Shown: in pieces, positions 25,423 through 33,415 of the stretch | How the letters are laid out: every line of letters begins with the position of its first letter | Position numbering within the stretch: the stretch's first letter is position 1 | From: Paenibacillus sp. | Lineage (GTDB): Bacteria > Bacillota > Bacilli > Paenibacillales > YIM-B00363 | DNA length: 51,888 nucleotides | Assembly (NCBI GenBank): GCA_031181325.1 | Contig: JAPSKX010000012.1 | Coordinates: 1 to 51,888 of the forward strand | Direction of reading: 5' to 3' | Translations under genes and position numbers: made by a program | Notes under the pieces: model-generated | Told to the model about the DNA's origin: nothing | The model's database searches: none | The model's input: only the letters and a program-made list of their open reading frames with translations

Positions 25423-26733
25423 TTACTTGCCGATCGCTTGCCGCGACTTCGCGGCCGCGTCGTCCATCGCTTGCTGCGGGTCCTTCTCGCCGAGCAGCGC
25501 GCTGCTGAGCTCGCCCCAGATCGGCTCGGAGATCGTCGGCCAGTTGAGCACGTTCGGCGCGAATTGCACGTGCGGGAAGCTCTCCGCGATCGCGCTGTTC
25601 GGCAGCGCCTTGAATTCGGCGCTCTCGAGCATCGGCTTCGATGCGAGCGCCTGGCCCGACTTCGCCCACTCGATCGAGTTCGACGCGACGTATTTCAGGA
25701 AGTCGCCGACCGCGTCGATCTTCGCTTGATCCTGAAGGCTCGCCGGGATGACGAAGTTATGCGAGCCGCCGAATACGGCTTGCTTCGCCTTGCCGAGCTG
25801 CGGCATCGGCGCGAGGCCGTAATTCAGTCCGGCTTCGTCGAACTGCCCCTTCATCCACGGGCCGTTGAATTGAATCGCGTTCTTGCCTTGGAGGAACAGC
25901 GTGTTTTCGCCGTCCTGCTGCACGTTGCCCGGGGAGATGCCGCGGTCGACGAGGCTGCGCATCCACTTGACCATCTCGACCGCCTCCGGCGAATTGTAGG
26001 CGACGTCGCTACCGTTCCACAGCTCGCCGCCGTTCTGCCAGACGAGCGTCGGGAAGATGAACTGCTGCGGCCATAGCGTCGGCAGCACGTAGCCGTACAC
26101 GCCCGCGCTCGCGTCCGTCAGCTTGGTCACGGCCGCTTCGAACTCTTCCATGTTCGTCGGCGGCGCGGCGATGCCGGCTTTCTCGAACAGGTCCTTGTTG
26201 TAATACATGACGAGCGGGTGAATGTCGAGCGGAATGCCGTACCACTTGCCGTCGATCGTCGAGTACTCGACCGGCGCTTCGACGTAGTCGCCCTTGACGA
26301 TGCCGGCGGCGTCCGCGAGCGGCTCCATCGGAGCGAGCTGCCCCTTGCTGACGTACGTCGGAATTTGGTCCACGTGCATGATCATCAGATCCGGCCGCTC
26401 GCTCTCCGTGCTGAGCGCCACGTCCAGCATCTTGTAATACTCGCCGTTCGGCTGGATGACGAAGTTGACCTTCACCGCGTCCTGCGAGGCGTTGTATTTG
26501 TCCACCATCTCCTGCATGAAGGCGCCGTCCGCGCCGGAGAACGGCGTCCAGAACAGCATCTCCGTCGTGCCGCCTCCCCCGCCGCCGGATGCGCCTCCGG
26601 ACGAGGACGCGCCGCCCGTTGCGCCGCCGCTGCCGCCGTCCCCGCCGGCGCCTCCGCCTCCGGAGCATGCCGACAACGCCAGCGCCGCGGCCAGCGCCGC
26701 CGCCGATAGGCCGAACTTGCGTTTGTTTTTCAT
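25423..26733 (-). CDS. Carbohydrate ABC transporter solute-binding lipoprotein
   Basis: A 436-residue lipoprotein, first gene of the sugar operon. The signal ends in LALSACSGG; the mature protein begins with about 40 residues of Gly/Ser/Ala linker before EMLFWTPFSGADGAFMQEMV. FNGPWMKGQFDEAGLNYG and the C-terminal DPQQAMDDAAAKSRQAIG are typical of family 1 binding proteins. Start ATG 26733 is supported by GGGGGAG. The ligand is probably an arabino- or xylo-oligosaccharide, judging from the GH43 gene downstream. Confidence 0.92.
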   Translation of the reverse strand: MKNKRKFGLSAAALAAALALSACSGGGGAGGDGGSGGATGGASSSGGASGGGGGGTTEMLFWTPFSGADGAFMQEMVDKYNASQDAVKVNFVIQPNGEYYKMLDVALSTESERPDLMIMHVDQIPTYVSKGQLAPMEPLADAAGIVKGDYVEAPVEYSTIDGKWYGIPLDIHPLVMYYNKDLFEKAGIAAPPTNMEEFEAAVTKLTDASAGVYGYVLPTLWPQQFIFPTLVWQNGGELWNGSDVAYNSPEAVEMVKWMRSLVDRGISPGNVQQDGENTLFLQGKNAIQFNGPWMKGQFDEAGLNYGLAPMPQLGKAKQAVFGGSHNFVIPASLQDQAKIDAVGDFLKYVASNSIEWAKSGQALASKPMLESAEFKALPNSAIAESFPHVQFAPNVLNWPTISEPIWGELSSALLGEKDPQQAMDDAAAKSRQAIGK

Positions 26734-26962
26734 TTCCTGACTCCCCCTCGAATGTGGATGGCATCGGCGATCCTTCGTCCCGCCGCTCGCCCGAACGCGG
26801 ACGCCGTTGGCGAAGTCTCGCCTTTCTTGATTCCATGTTACCGGGAGGGGAGCATCGGCAGAATGTCGTTTTTTTGGGGGGACCGGACATTTCTTTAGGA
26901 GGTGTTGGACGTCGGGCTTATAAAGTAAATGCCCGAGCCGGGGGGTCCGACTCGGGCGTCCT

Positions 26963-28111
26963 TCATCGCTCCAGCTCGAGCGTGATCCGAATCCATTCGC
27001 TGCGGCTGCCGATGCGGATCGGCGGTCCCCAGAAGCCGAAGCCGGACGAGACGATGCCATGGAAAGCGCCGCGAGAGACGTGCCCCCAATCGAGGTCGAA
27101 CAGCCTCCGCGTAAGGAGATGGCTCGGCGCCAGCTGCCCGCGATGCGTGTGGCCGGACAACATCAGATCGACGCCGGCCGCCTCCGCCTCGGCGAAGCCG
27201 AGCGGCTGGTGATCCATGAGCACGACGGGCACGTCCCGGTTCGCGGACGCCATCAACGCGGCCAACTCCAACCGCTTGCCGCCGAATCTTCCGACGGACC
27301 GGTCGAGCCGCCCGACGAGCGTCAGCTCGCCGCCGACGTCGATCGACTCGTCCATCAGCATGCGAATGCCCGCCGCCGCCATCGCCTCCGCGAACGCCGC
27401 GCCCGCGCGTCCGCCGAACGGGTCGTGGTTGCCGGTTACGGCATACACGCCGAGGCGCGTCTTGAGCCCGCGGAATTCTTCCGCGAGCCCCGCCTTGACG
27501 AAGGGCGCCAGGTCGTCGTCGATCAAGTCGCCTGGCAACAAAACAAGATCGGGCTCGAACGCGTTCGCGTCGCGCACGAACCGCCGCAGATGCCGCCGTC
27601 CGATCGTCGCGCCCAGATGCAGGTCGGACGCGACGGCGATGCGCAGCGCGGGCGGACCGCCCGCGGGAGCCGGCTTGCGCACGCGAATGCGGTAGTCGCG
27701 CGCGATCGGCCGCCAGGCGTTCCAAGAGCCGTAGGCGAGCAAGCCGACGAGCGCGACGACGACGCCCCAGCCGACGGCGAGCGCAGGCGACTTCATCCCG
27801 GCGAGGCCGAGCAGCCATGCGGCGGCGTCCGCGACGGGCAGCAGCAGCAGCAGGTAGAACATCGCCGCCATCCAATAGGCGCCTGCCAGCATCAAGCCCC
27901 TGACCGGCGCTGCGTCGAAGCGGATCGACAAGAGGCGTCCGATCACATACGCGTACGCGACCGCGGCGAACGGAATCCAGAAGGCTGCGGCGGAAGAGCC
28001 CGGCAGCAGCTGCCGCAGCCAATGCGCGCCGTGCCAGCCGATACCCCATTGCAGCAAGCTATATAACAATAGAAATATGGCGACGAACCCTGCGATTCTC
28101 CCTTTCCTCAT
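26963..28111 (-). CDS. Membrane-bound metallophosphoesterase
   Basis: A 382-residue protein: about four or five N-terminal transmembrane helices, then a calcineurin-like phosphoesterase domain with all metal-binding motifs (VASDLHLG, LLPGDLIDDD, VTGNHDPFGG, LMDHQPLG, LSGHTHRGQ). Related proteins (YkuE/YaeI-like) act on cell-envelope lipids or are uncharacterised. The start at 28111 is the first ATG before the helices. A weak hairpin at about 26930-26955 (GCCCGAG/CTCGGGC) may end the transcript. It appears to be a single-gene unit divergent from the next gene. Confidence 0.85.
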   Translation of the reverse strand: MRKGRIAGFVAIFLLLYSLLQWGIGWHGAHWLRQLLPGSSAAAFWIPFAAVAYAYVIGRLLSIRFDAAPVRGLMLAGAYWMAAMFYLLLLLPVADAAAWLLGLAGMKSPALAVGWGVVVALVGLLAYGSWNAWRPIARDYRIRVRKPAPAGGPPALRIAVASDLHLGATIGRRHLRRFVRDANAFEPDLVLLPGDLIDDDLAPFVKAGLAEEFRGLKTRLGVYAVTGNHDPFGGRAGAAFAEAMAAAGIRMLMDESIDVGGELTLVGRLDRSVGRFGGKRLELAALMASANRDVPVVLMDHQPLGFAEAEAAGVDLMLSGHTHRGQLAPSHLLTRRLFDLDWGHVSRGAFHGIVSSGFGFWGPPIRIGSRSEWIRITLELER

Positions 28112-28154
28112 CGTCTTCCTCCGGTATGTAAGTTTCTGTATCGACTCAAGGGTA

Positions 28155-28163
28155 TGCTATAAT
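28155..28163 (+). promoter_or_regulatory. Extended -10 element
   Basis: TGCTATAAT is a perfect -10 with the upstream TG of an extended promoter, 41 bases before the gene start at 28204. No good -35 is visible. Confidence 0.5.
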
Positions 28164-28203
28164 CGCAATCAGATCAAATTCGGTTCGCGGAGGCGCTGTA
28201 CCC

Positions 28204-28731
28204 ATGCTCGATTTCGAACGAAAGCTCGCCGTCTTCTCATCCTTCCCGGAGCTCGTCCGCAAGGACGTATCGCTCGGCCGGGTGAACTTCCATTATGAAC
28301 AGAGCGCTTACGACAAGAAGACCGTCGGCTACCACCTTCACCCGAACGGCAACGGCTTCGTCTATGCCGCCCTCGTTCCCGGCGCGGCGGCGGACGACCG
28401 CGGGTTCGTCAACATCCGCGACGCCGACGAGGACGAGTTGCGGGCGTTGATCGCCGCCTCGATCGCCTCGCTGTCGGCGCGCCCCGGCGCCGGAGGCGAC
28501 GCGGACGCGCCGAAGCCGCCGGGACCCGCGCCGAAGGCCGGGGACGCTTCCGCTGCGAAGGCGGCGGCGACGCCGGCGCGGTGGACGAACGCGGAACGTC
28601 AAGAGCTCACGCTCGCGTTCGAGGACGACCTCTGGTACGTATTCTCCGGCAACCATTTGGAATCGGCCTTCGAGACGTACGAAGAAGCCGAGGCGTATTT
28701 GCGGGAAGAAGGCTTCTCGCCTGGCGGCTGA
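28204..28731 (+). CDS. Conserved-looking protein of unknown function
   Basis: A 175-residue cytoplasmic protein I do not recognise. It has two compact segments, residues 1-90 (RVNFHYEQSAYDKKTVGYHL, then NGFVYAALVPG) and 127-172 (LAFEDDLWYVFSGNHLESAF, then YEEAEAYLREEGF), joined by an Ala/Pro-rich linker. GGAGG precedes the ATG at 28204 and its own promoter and terminator flank it. Codon use matches the neighbours. Confidence 0.75.
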   Translation: MLDFERKLAVFSSFPELVRKDVSLGRVNFHYEQSAYDKKTVGYHLHPNGNGFVYAALVPGAAADDRGFVNIRDADEDELRALIAASIASLSARPGAGGDADAPKPPGPAPKAGDASAAKAAATPARWTNAERQELTLAFEDDLWYVFSGNHLESAFETYEEAEAYLREEGFSPGG

Positions 28732-28834
28732 GCGAAGGGAAAGCAAGGAGAAGGACGCGGAAGAGCATTCTCCTTCACCTTCACCCTCTCCCCTTCCCGA
28801 GCCCGGACGCGCGCGCGTCTGCCGCGAAACAGCG

Positions 28835-28876
28835 AAAAGCGGAGCCAAGGACGCTCGTCCTTGGCTCCGCTTTTCA
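28835..28876. terminator. Bidirectional terminator between convergent genes
   Basis: GAAAAGCGGAGCCAAGGACG and its reverse complement flank a three-base loop with A/T flanks on both sides. It serves the unknown gene on the plus strand and the diguanylate cyclase on the minus strand, whose stop is four bases away. Confidence 0.88.
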
Positions 28877-28879
28877 ATT

Positions 28880-30469
28880 TTACCCGCGCCGCTTCGCGAG
28901 CGCCGTCCGGTTACGACCTTCTTGCTTCGCCCGATACATCGCTTCGTCGGCCGCCTCGAACAACGCATCCGCGGTCGTCCCCGCCGCCGGATAAACCGCG
29001 ACGCCGATCGACACCGTAATCGGCTGCCCGACGGGGCCGTCCGTCCGTTCGAGGGTCCGAAGCAACCGCTCCGCCGCGAGCAGCGCCGCCTTCGCGTCGA
29101 CCGAATCCAGGAGCAAGACGAACTCCTCGCCGCCGTATCGGAAGCAGCTGTCCGCGGGACGCAACGTCGTCTGCGCGACCTTCGCGAGGAACCTCAACAC
29201 GTCGTCGCCGACGGCATGGCCGTACGTATCGTTGATCGACTTGAATCGATCGATATCCATTACCATCAGCGCGAACGGTTCGCCGCTCTCCAGCTTCCGG
29301 TCCAAGACGACGTTCATCGCGCGCCGGTTCGGCAGCGCGGTAAGCGGATCCGTCATCGCTTCGCTCGTCAGTTGATCATTGTGCTGCTGCATGGAGCGGA
29401 TCGCCAGCCGCAGCGATTCGCTCAGCGCATCCGCCTCCCGATACCAACGGCCGATCAGCATCGACTCCGAGACGCGTTCGCCCCGAGAGAGCCTGCCGGC
29501 GATGTCGGACAAATAGACGAACGGGGCCGCGATTCGCCGCGCCAGATAGATGGCAAGCACCAGCAGCAGGATACATGCCGGGAGGATGTAAGCAAGCCGA
29601 TTCCAGGTATGACCCCGAAGCTCCCTCTCTACGGACTCGAGCGGCGTCTGCGTGACGACGCCCCAGCCGTTCTCGCCCGCATGCGCGTAACCCGCCAGAA
29701 ACTCGACCCCGAGCGTGTTGACGGCGCGCAAACGCCCATGACGCCCTTCCATTAGATCGCGAACGACGGGATTCGCGCTGACATCGTCGCCGAGACGCGT
29801 CGCCGCCGGGTGGAAGACAAGCTTGCCGTTCCTGTCGACGATATAGGTGTAAGTACCCGATTCGTACAACAACTCCTTCCCGAACATCTCAGAGAAGACG
29901 TTCGCCTCGTGCAAATACACGGTGCCGACGAAGACGCCGAGGTACTCCCCGTTCGCGCCGAAGATCGGCTCCGACATCATCACGATCAAACGTCCGGTCG
30001 CGCTCATGTACGGCTCGGAGAAATACGGCTTCCGCAGCCGCTGCACGTTATCGAGCGTCGCCGAATATAGATACTTCCCCCCGATGCCGACGCTGATCGG
30101 CGCGATCCCTCGAACCACGTTATGCTCGTTCGCGACGAGGATGGAATTGAACATCCCTCCGCCGCCGTTATGCAGCAGATCGAGCCGATCCTGAATTTCT
30201 GCGTCGCTTCCCCAATGATGAGCGACCTCGTTAGCTCCGTATCGCAAGGTCGCCCGCATCGAACGCAGCAGCGAGTCCATCATCGCAGCCGTCTTGTACG
30301 CGGTCGACTGATTGAGCTCGAGCGTTGTATCGTATAGGAGCTTCTGCTCCGCGCGGTAACCGGCCGCCAACTGCACGACGGTCGTCATAACGACCGTAAA
30401 AACAACAAGTCCACCGAACAAGATCATAAGGCTGATCTTCCCGGTGGAAAACTTCCCTCTATCGAACAT
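28880..30469 (-). CDS. Membrane diguanylate cyclase with Cache-like sensor
   Basis: A 529-residue protein that should make cyclic di-GMP. A first helix (ISLMILFGGLVVFTVVMTTV) and a second (LAYILPACILLLVLAIYLA) flank an extracytoplasmic double-Cache-like sensor. A short HAMP-like linker leads to a GGDEF domain with DPLTALPNRRAM, DIDRFKSINDTYGHAVGDD and an intact active site RYGGEEF. An inhibitory RxxD site (RPAD) lies five residues before GGEEF, so product feedback is expected. The gene runs convergent to the preceding unit and is preceded by sda. Confidence 0.93.
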   Translation of the reverse strand: MFDRGKFSTGKISLMILFGGLVVFTVVMTTVVQLAAGYRAEQKLLYDTTLELNQSTAYKTAAMMDSLLRSMRATLRYGANEVAHHWGSDAEIQDRLDLLHNGGGGMFNSILVANEHNVVRGIAPISVGIGGKYLYSATLDNVQRLRKPYFSEPYMSATGRLIVMMSEPIFGANGEYLGVFVGTVYLHEANVFSEMFGKELLYESGTYTYIVDRNGKLVFHPAATRLGDDVSANPVVRDLMEGRHGRLRAVNTLGVEFLAGYAHAGENGWGVVTQTPLESVERELRGHTWNRLAYILPACILLLVLAIYLARRIAAPFVYLSDIAGRLSRGERVSESMLIGRWYREADALSESLRLAIRSMQQHNDQLTSEAMTDPLTALPNRRAMNVVLDRKLESGEPFALMVMDIDRFKSINDTYGHAVGDDVLRFLAKVAQTTLRPADSCFRYGGEEFVLLLDSVDAKAALLAAERLLRTLERTDGPVGQPITVSIGVAVYPAAGTTADALFEAADEAMYRAKQEGRNRTALAKRRG

Positions 30470-30488
30470 ACGGCGTAACCCCTCTACG

Positions 30489-30665
30489 CTATCCGTCGGA
30501 CGCCTCTTCCGGTTCGGCCGCGCGTCCCGCCCCGGCGATCGCGCCGATCTTGCCCCTGCGTCTCAGCTCGCGTTCGAGCATCTCGACAAATTCCCTGTCA
30601 AGCGAGTGTTTAAGCGAATCTCCATATGCACGAAGCAACACCTCATCCGACATGCGTCGAATCAT
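30489..30665 (-). CDS. sda: Sda-like sporulation checkpoint inhibitor
   Basis: A 58-residue protein. MSDEVLLRAYGDSLKHSLDR followed by EFVEMLERELRRR matches the helical hairpin of Sda (compare LSDELLIESYF...NRDFIELIENEIKRR in Bacillus). Sda binds sporulation kinases such as KinA and blocks phosphorelay when DNA replication is perturbed. The frame is open further upstream, but ATG 30665 has AAGGAGG nine bases before it. The last 20 residues (Ala/Gly/Glu-rich) are an extension beyond the usual domain. It lies alone between the phoP-side terminator and the diguanylate cyclase gene. Confidence 0.8.
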   Translation of the reverse strand: MIRRMSDEVLLRAYGDSLKHSLDREFVEMLERELRRRGKIGAIAGAGRAAEPEEASDG

Positions 30666-30786
30666 CTCGCTCGCCCTCCTTGGAAGGTGGTTTCCCCCTT
30701 TACTGTACCGCAAAACCGCAGCGCCTTCCACGCAAGTTGACGCGCGTCATCTTCGCTCGAGCTCGATACTCTCCGTCTCCATGAGC

Positions 30787-30830
30787 CCCAAAAAAAAACG
30801 GCCTCCGCCCTATGGGAAGGGCGAACGCCG
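30787..30830 (-). terminator. Terminator of the fumarase-phoR-phoP unit
   Basis: On the minus strand a CGGCGTTCGCCC/GGGCGGAGGCCG hairpin is followed by a run of nine T, just after the phoP-like stop. Confidence 0.85.
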
Positions 30831-30840
30831 CAGCGTGTCG

Positions 30841-31560
30841 TTATGATTTCTTGGAGACGACGAGCTTATACCCGACGCCGCGGATGGAATCGATCTGCAC
30901 GCTCTGCTGATTCATCTCCAGCTTCTTGCGCAACGAGGAGACGTGCACGTCCACGGTGCGTTGACCGCCGACGTAATCGAAGCCCCAGACGACGTTCATC
31001 AAGTCGTCGCGCGTGACGACCATGCCCGGCCGCTGCACCAGGTACAGCAGCACCTCGAATTCTTTCGGCCGCAGCGGAATCGACGCTCCCCCCAGCGCAA
31101 CCTCGTACTTCTCCGGATAGATGCGGAGGTCCCCGGCGCTGATCACCTTCTCCTGCGCAGCGGCAGGCGCGGCAGACTCTCCTTCCGCGGAAGGCTGCGT
31201 CCGCCGCAATACGGCGCTTACGCGCGCCAGCAGCTCTGCGACGCCGAACGGCTTCGTCATGTAATCGTCGGCCCCGAGTTTGAGCCCCTGCACGACGTCG
31301 TTCTCCGCATTGCGCGCCGTCAGCATAATGATCGGGGTGCGGTCGCCTTGCTGCCGCAGCTTCGTCAGCACCTCGAATCCGCTTAGTCCGGGCAGCATGA
31401 TATCCAACAGAATCAGATCGTACCGCCGGCTGGATGCCGCCAGCAAGCCATCGCCTCCGTTATCGGTCGTATCGACCGCATACCCTTCCTGCGTCAGGTT
31501 GTACGTTAACAAGCGGGACAACGTCGGCTCGTCCTCGATGACTAGAATGTTGTGCGGCAT
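30841..31560 (-). CDS. phoP: OmpR-family response regulator, PhoP-like
   Basis: A 239-residue regulator. The receiver has the acidic pair in VIEDEP, phospho-acceptor Asp in ILLDIMLPGLSG and Lys in DYMTKPF. The C-terminal winged helix (LRPKEFEVLLYLVQRPG ... GGQRTVDVHVSSLRKKLE ... IDSIRGVGYKL) binds DNA. The neighbouring kinase and the mdh/icd/citZ context match the phoPR locus of Bacillales, which controls the phosphate-starvation response. Here the regulator follows the kinase, 58 bases after it, instead of preceding it. The OmpR-class call is firm; the PhoP name depends on synteny. Confidence 0.82.
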   Translation of the reverse strand: MPHNILVIEDEPTLSRLLTYNLTQEGYAVDTTDNGGDGLLAASSRRYDLILLDIMLPGLSGFEVLTKLRQQGDRTPIIMLTARNAENDVVQGLKLGADDYMTKPFGVAELLARVSAVLRRTQPSAEGESAAPAAAQEKVISAGDLRIYPEKYEVALGGASIPLRPKEFEVLLYLVQRPGMVVTRDDLMNVVWGFDYVGGQRTVDVHVSSLRKKLEMNQQSVQIDSIRGVGYKLVVSKKS

Positions 31561-31618
31561 AGAACCCCCCCGTTCGCTGGAATCGACTGCAAGATGATTT
31601 GGAAAACGATTCCCCGCC

Positions 31619-33415
31619 TCACTGCAGCACCGGCAGCTCGATGACGAAGCTCGTCCCCATCCCGAGCTCGCTTTCTACTCGGATCGTACCCTTGTGCAGC
31701 TCGACGAGATGCTTCACGATGCTGAGACCCAACCCCGTTCCGCCGGACACGCGCGATCTCGCCTTGTCGACGCGGTAGAATCGCTCGAAGATGCGCGGCA
31801 CATCCTTCTTCGGGATGCCTACGCCGAAATCCTGGACCGTAATGCGGACGCGCTCGTACTCCTCCGGCCGTTCCGCTTGATCGACGATCGGTTCCACGAA
31901 GACGCGCACCCGGCCGCCGTCGTGGGAGTACGTGATGCCGTTCGACAGCAGGTTGACGAGAATTTGCTTCAGCCGATCCTCGTCCGCCTCGATGTAGACG
32001 TCCTGGCCGACGCTGGCTTCCAGGGCGATGCCCTTCTTCCTAGCCTCCGGCGACATCATATGGAAGATGTTCTCGACGAACGTCTTCATCTCCACCGGCG
32101 AGTAATGCAGAGGCACCCGTTTGGATTCGATCTTGGACAAGTCGAGAATATCGCCGATCAGCCGGTTCAGACGTTCGCTCTCGTCGTAGATGATCTGCAG
32201 GAACGACTTCGTCGTTGCCGGATCGCTCGCCGCCCCGCCGAGCAGCGTCTCGGCGAAGCCCTTCACCGCCGCGATCGGCGTCTTCAGCTCATGCGACACG
32301 TTCGCGACGAACTCGCTGCGCATTCGCTCGAGCCGCCGGATGGCCGTAATGTCGTGCAGCACGATCAAGATACCGGCATAAGCGTCTTCGGCGATCGTCA
32401 TCGGCACGGCATGGATGTCCAGCGTCCGTTCCTCGGGATAGTGGAACACAACCTCGCCGCGCAGCGGCTCGCGCCGTTGGAAGCACTCGGCGATCATGCG
32501 CGTCAGCTCCTGCTGCGTCTTCGCGAGCGTGTACCGCTGGCCGAGCAGCTCGGCGGACGAGAAGCCGAGGAACTCCTCCGCCGACCGGTTAAGCAAGACC
32601 AGCTTCCCTTCCCGGTCGACCATAAGGACGCCGCTCGTCATATTGTCGAGCACGCTCTTCAGACGACTCTCGTCCTCTTGAATTTGGTTCATCTGGTATT
32701 GCAAGCTCTCGGACATCTTATTGATCGCATGCCCGAGCTGGCCGATCTCGTCCTTGTTCGAGATCGATACCCGCGCGCGATAGTTCATGTTCGTGATCTG
32801 GTACGCGACGCGCGTCATCTTCTCGATCGGCCCGGTGAGGCTGAGCGACATCCGGTACGCGATCAGCGCGGTAACGAGCAGAATGACGACGAGCCCCGCC
32901 CCGAAATACGCCGCGATGCGCCGCGTCTCGGCATCGAGCGGCTGCATGCTTTCCCCGAACCGGACATATCCGACCCCCGCCGAACCGTACGACGCCGGCA
33001 TCGCCACGTACATCGTCTGCCCTTCCCCGGACGGGTCCCGGCGAACGTGCGTGCCGGGCGACCCGCCCTTCGCGCGCTCGATCTCCGGCGGCGGCTCGGC
33101 GCCTTCCCCGGCCGCGGCGCCGGCGGAATCGCCGAGGACGGCCCCGTCCGCGGCGAAGAACGTGACGCGCGCGCCGGTCTTGCGGGACATCCGGGCCGCT
33201 TCCTTGCGGAACATCTCGCCGTCGATGGATTGCTCGGATACATAGTCCCAATCCACCGTAGCGAGGTACATCTCCAGCCGCTCCGCGAGACCTTCTTCGA
33301 GCGCGTGAATCTGGGAGTCACGCATGACCGTAATCGTGAAGACGCCCGCCGCGATATTCGACAAGCCGATGAAGAAGATGAAGATCAACGTTAACCGATG
33401 CCGGAACTTCAGCAT
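31619..33415 (-). CDS. phoR: Sensor histidine kinase, PhoR-like
   Basis: A 598-residue kinase: helix one (LIFIFFIGLSNIAAGVFTI), an extracytoplasmic sensor of about 140 residues, helix two (YFGAGLVVILLVTALIAY), HAMP, a PAS domain (LDNMTSGVLMVDREGKLVLL), a HisKA box FVANVSHELKTPIAAVKG and an ATPase domain (LVNLLSNGITYSHDGG ... GTGLGLSIVKHLV). The architecture equals PhoR. Its ATG shares one base with the TAA of the fumarase gene, so it has no independent leader and must be translated by coupling or from an internal site within fumarase. Confidence 0.85.
   Translation of the reverse strand: MLKFRHRLTLIFIFFIGLSNIAAGVFTITVMRDSQIHALEEGLAERLEMYLATVDWDYVSEQSIDGEMFRKEAARMSRKTGARVTFFAADGAVLGDSAGAAAGEGAEPPPEIERAKGGSPGTHVRRDPSGEGQTMYVAMPASYGSAGVGYVRFGESMQPLDAETRRIAAYFGAGLVVILLVTALIAYRMSLSLTGPIEKMTRVAYQITNMNYRARVSISNKDEIGQLGHAINKMSESLQYQMNQIQEDESRLKSVLDNMTSGVLMVDREGKLVLLNRSAEEFLGFSSAELLGQRYTLAKTQQELTRMIAECFQRREPLRGEVVFHYPEERTLDIHAVPMTIAEDAYAGILIVLHDITAIRRLERMRSEFVANVSHELKTPIAAVKGFAETLLGGAASDPATTKSFLQIIYDESERLNRLIGDILDLSKIESKRVPLHYSPVEMKTFVENIFHMMSPEARKKGIALEASVGQDVYIEADEDRLKQILVNLLSNGITYSHDGGRVRVFVEPIVDQAERPEEYERVRITVQDFGVGIPKKDVPRIFERFYRVDKARSRVSGGTGLGLSIVKHLVELHKGTIRVESELGMGTSFVIELPVLQ

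Noticed and set aside
26734..26962. Catabolite-responsive element before the sugar operon
   Set aside because: No sequence close to the cre consensus was found; only GC-rich filler and a weak hairpin were seen.
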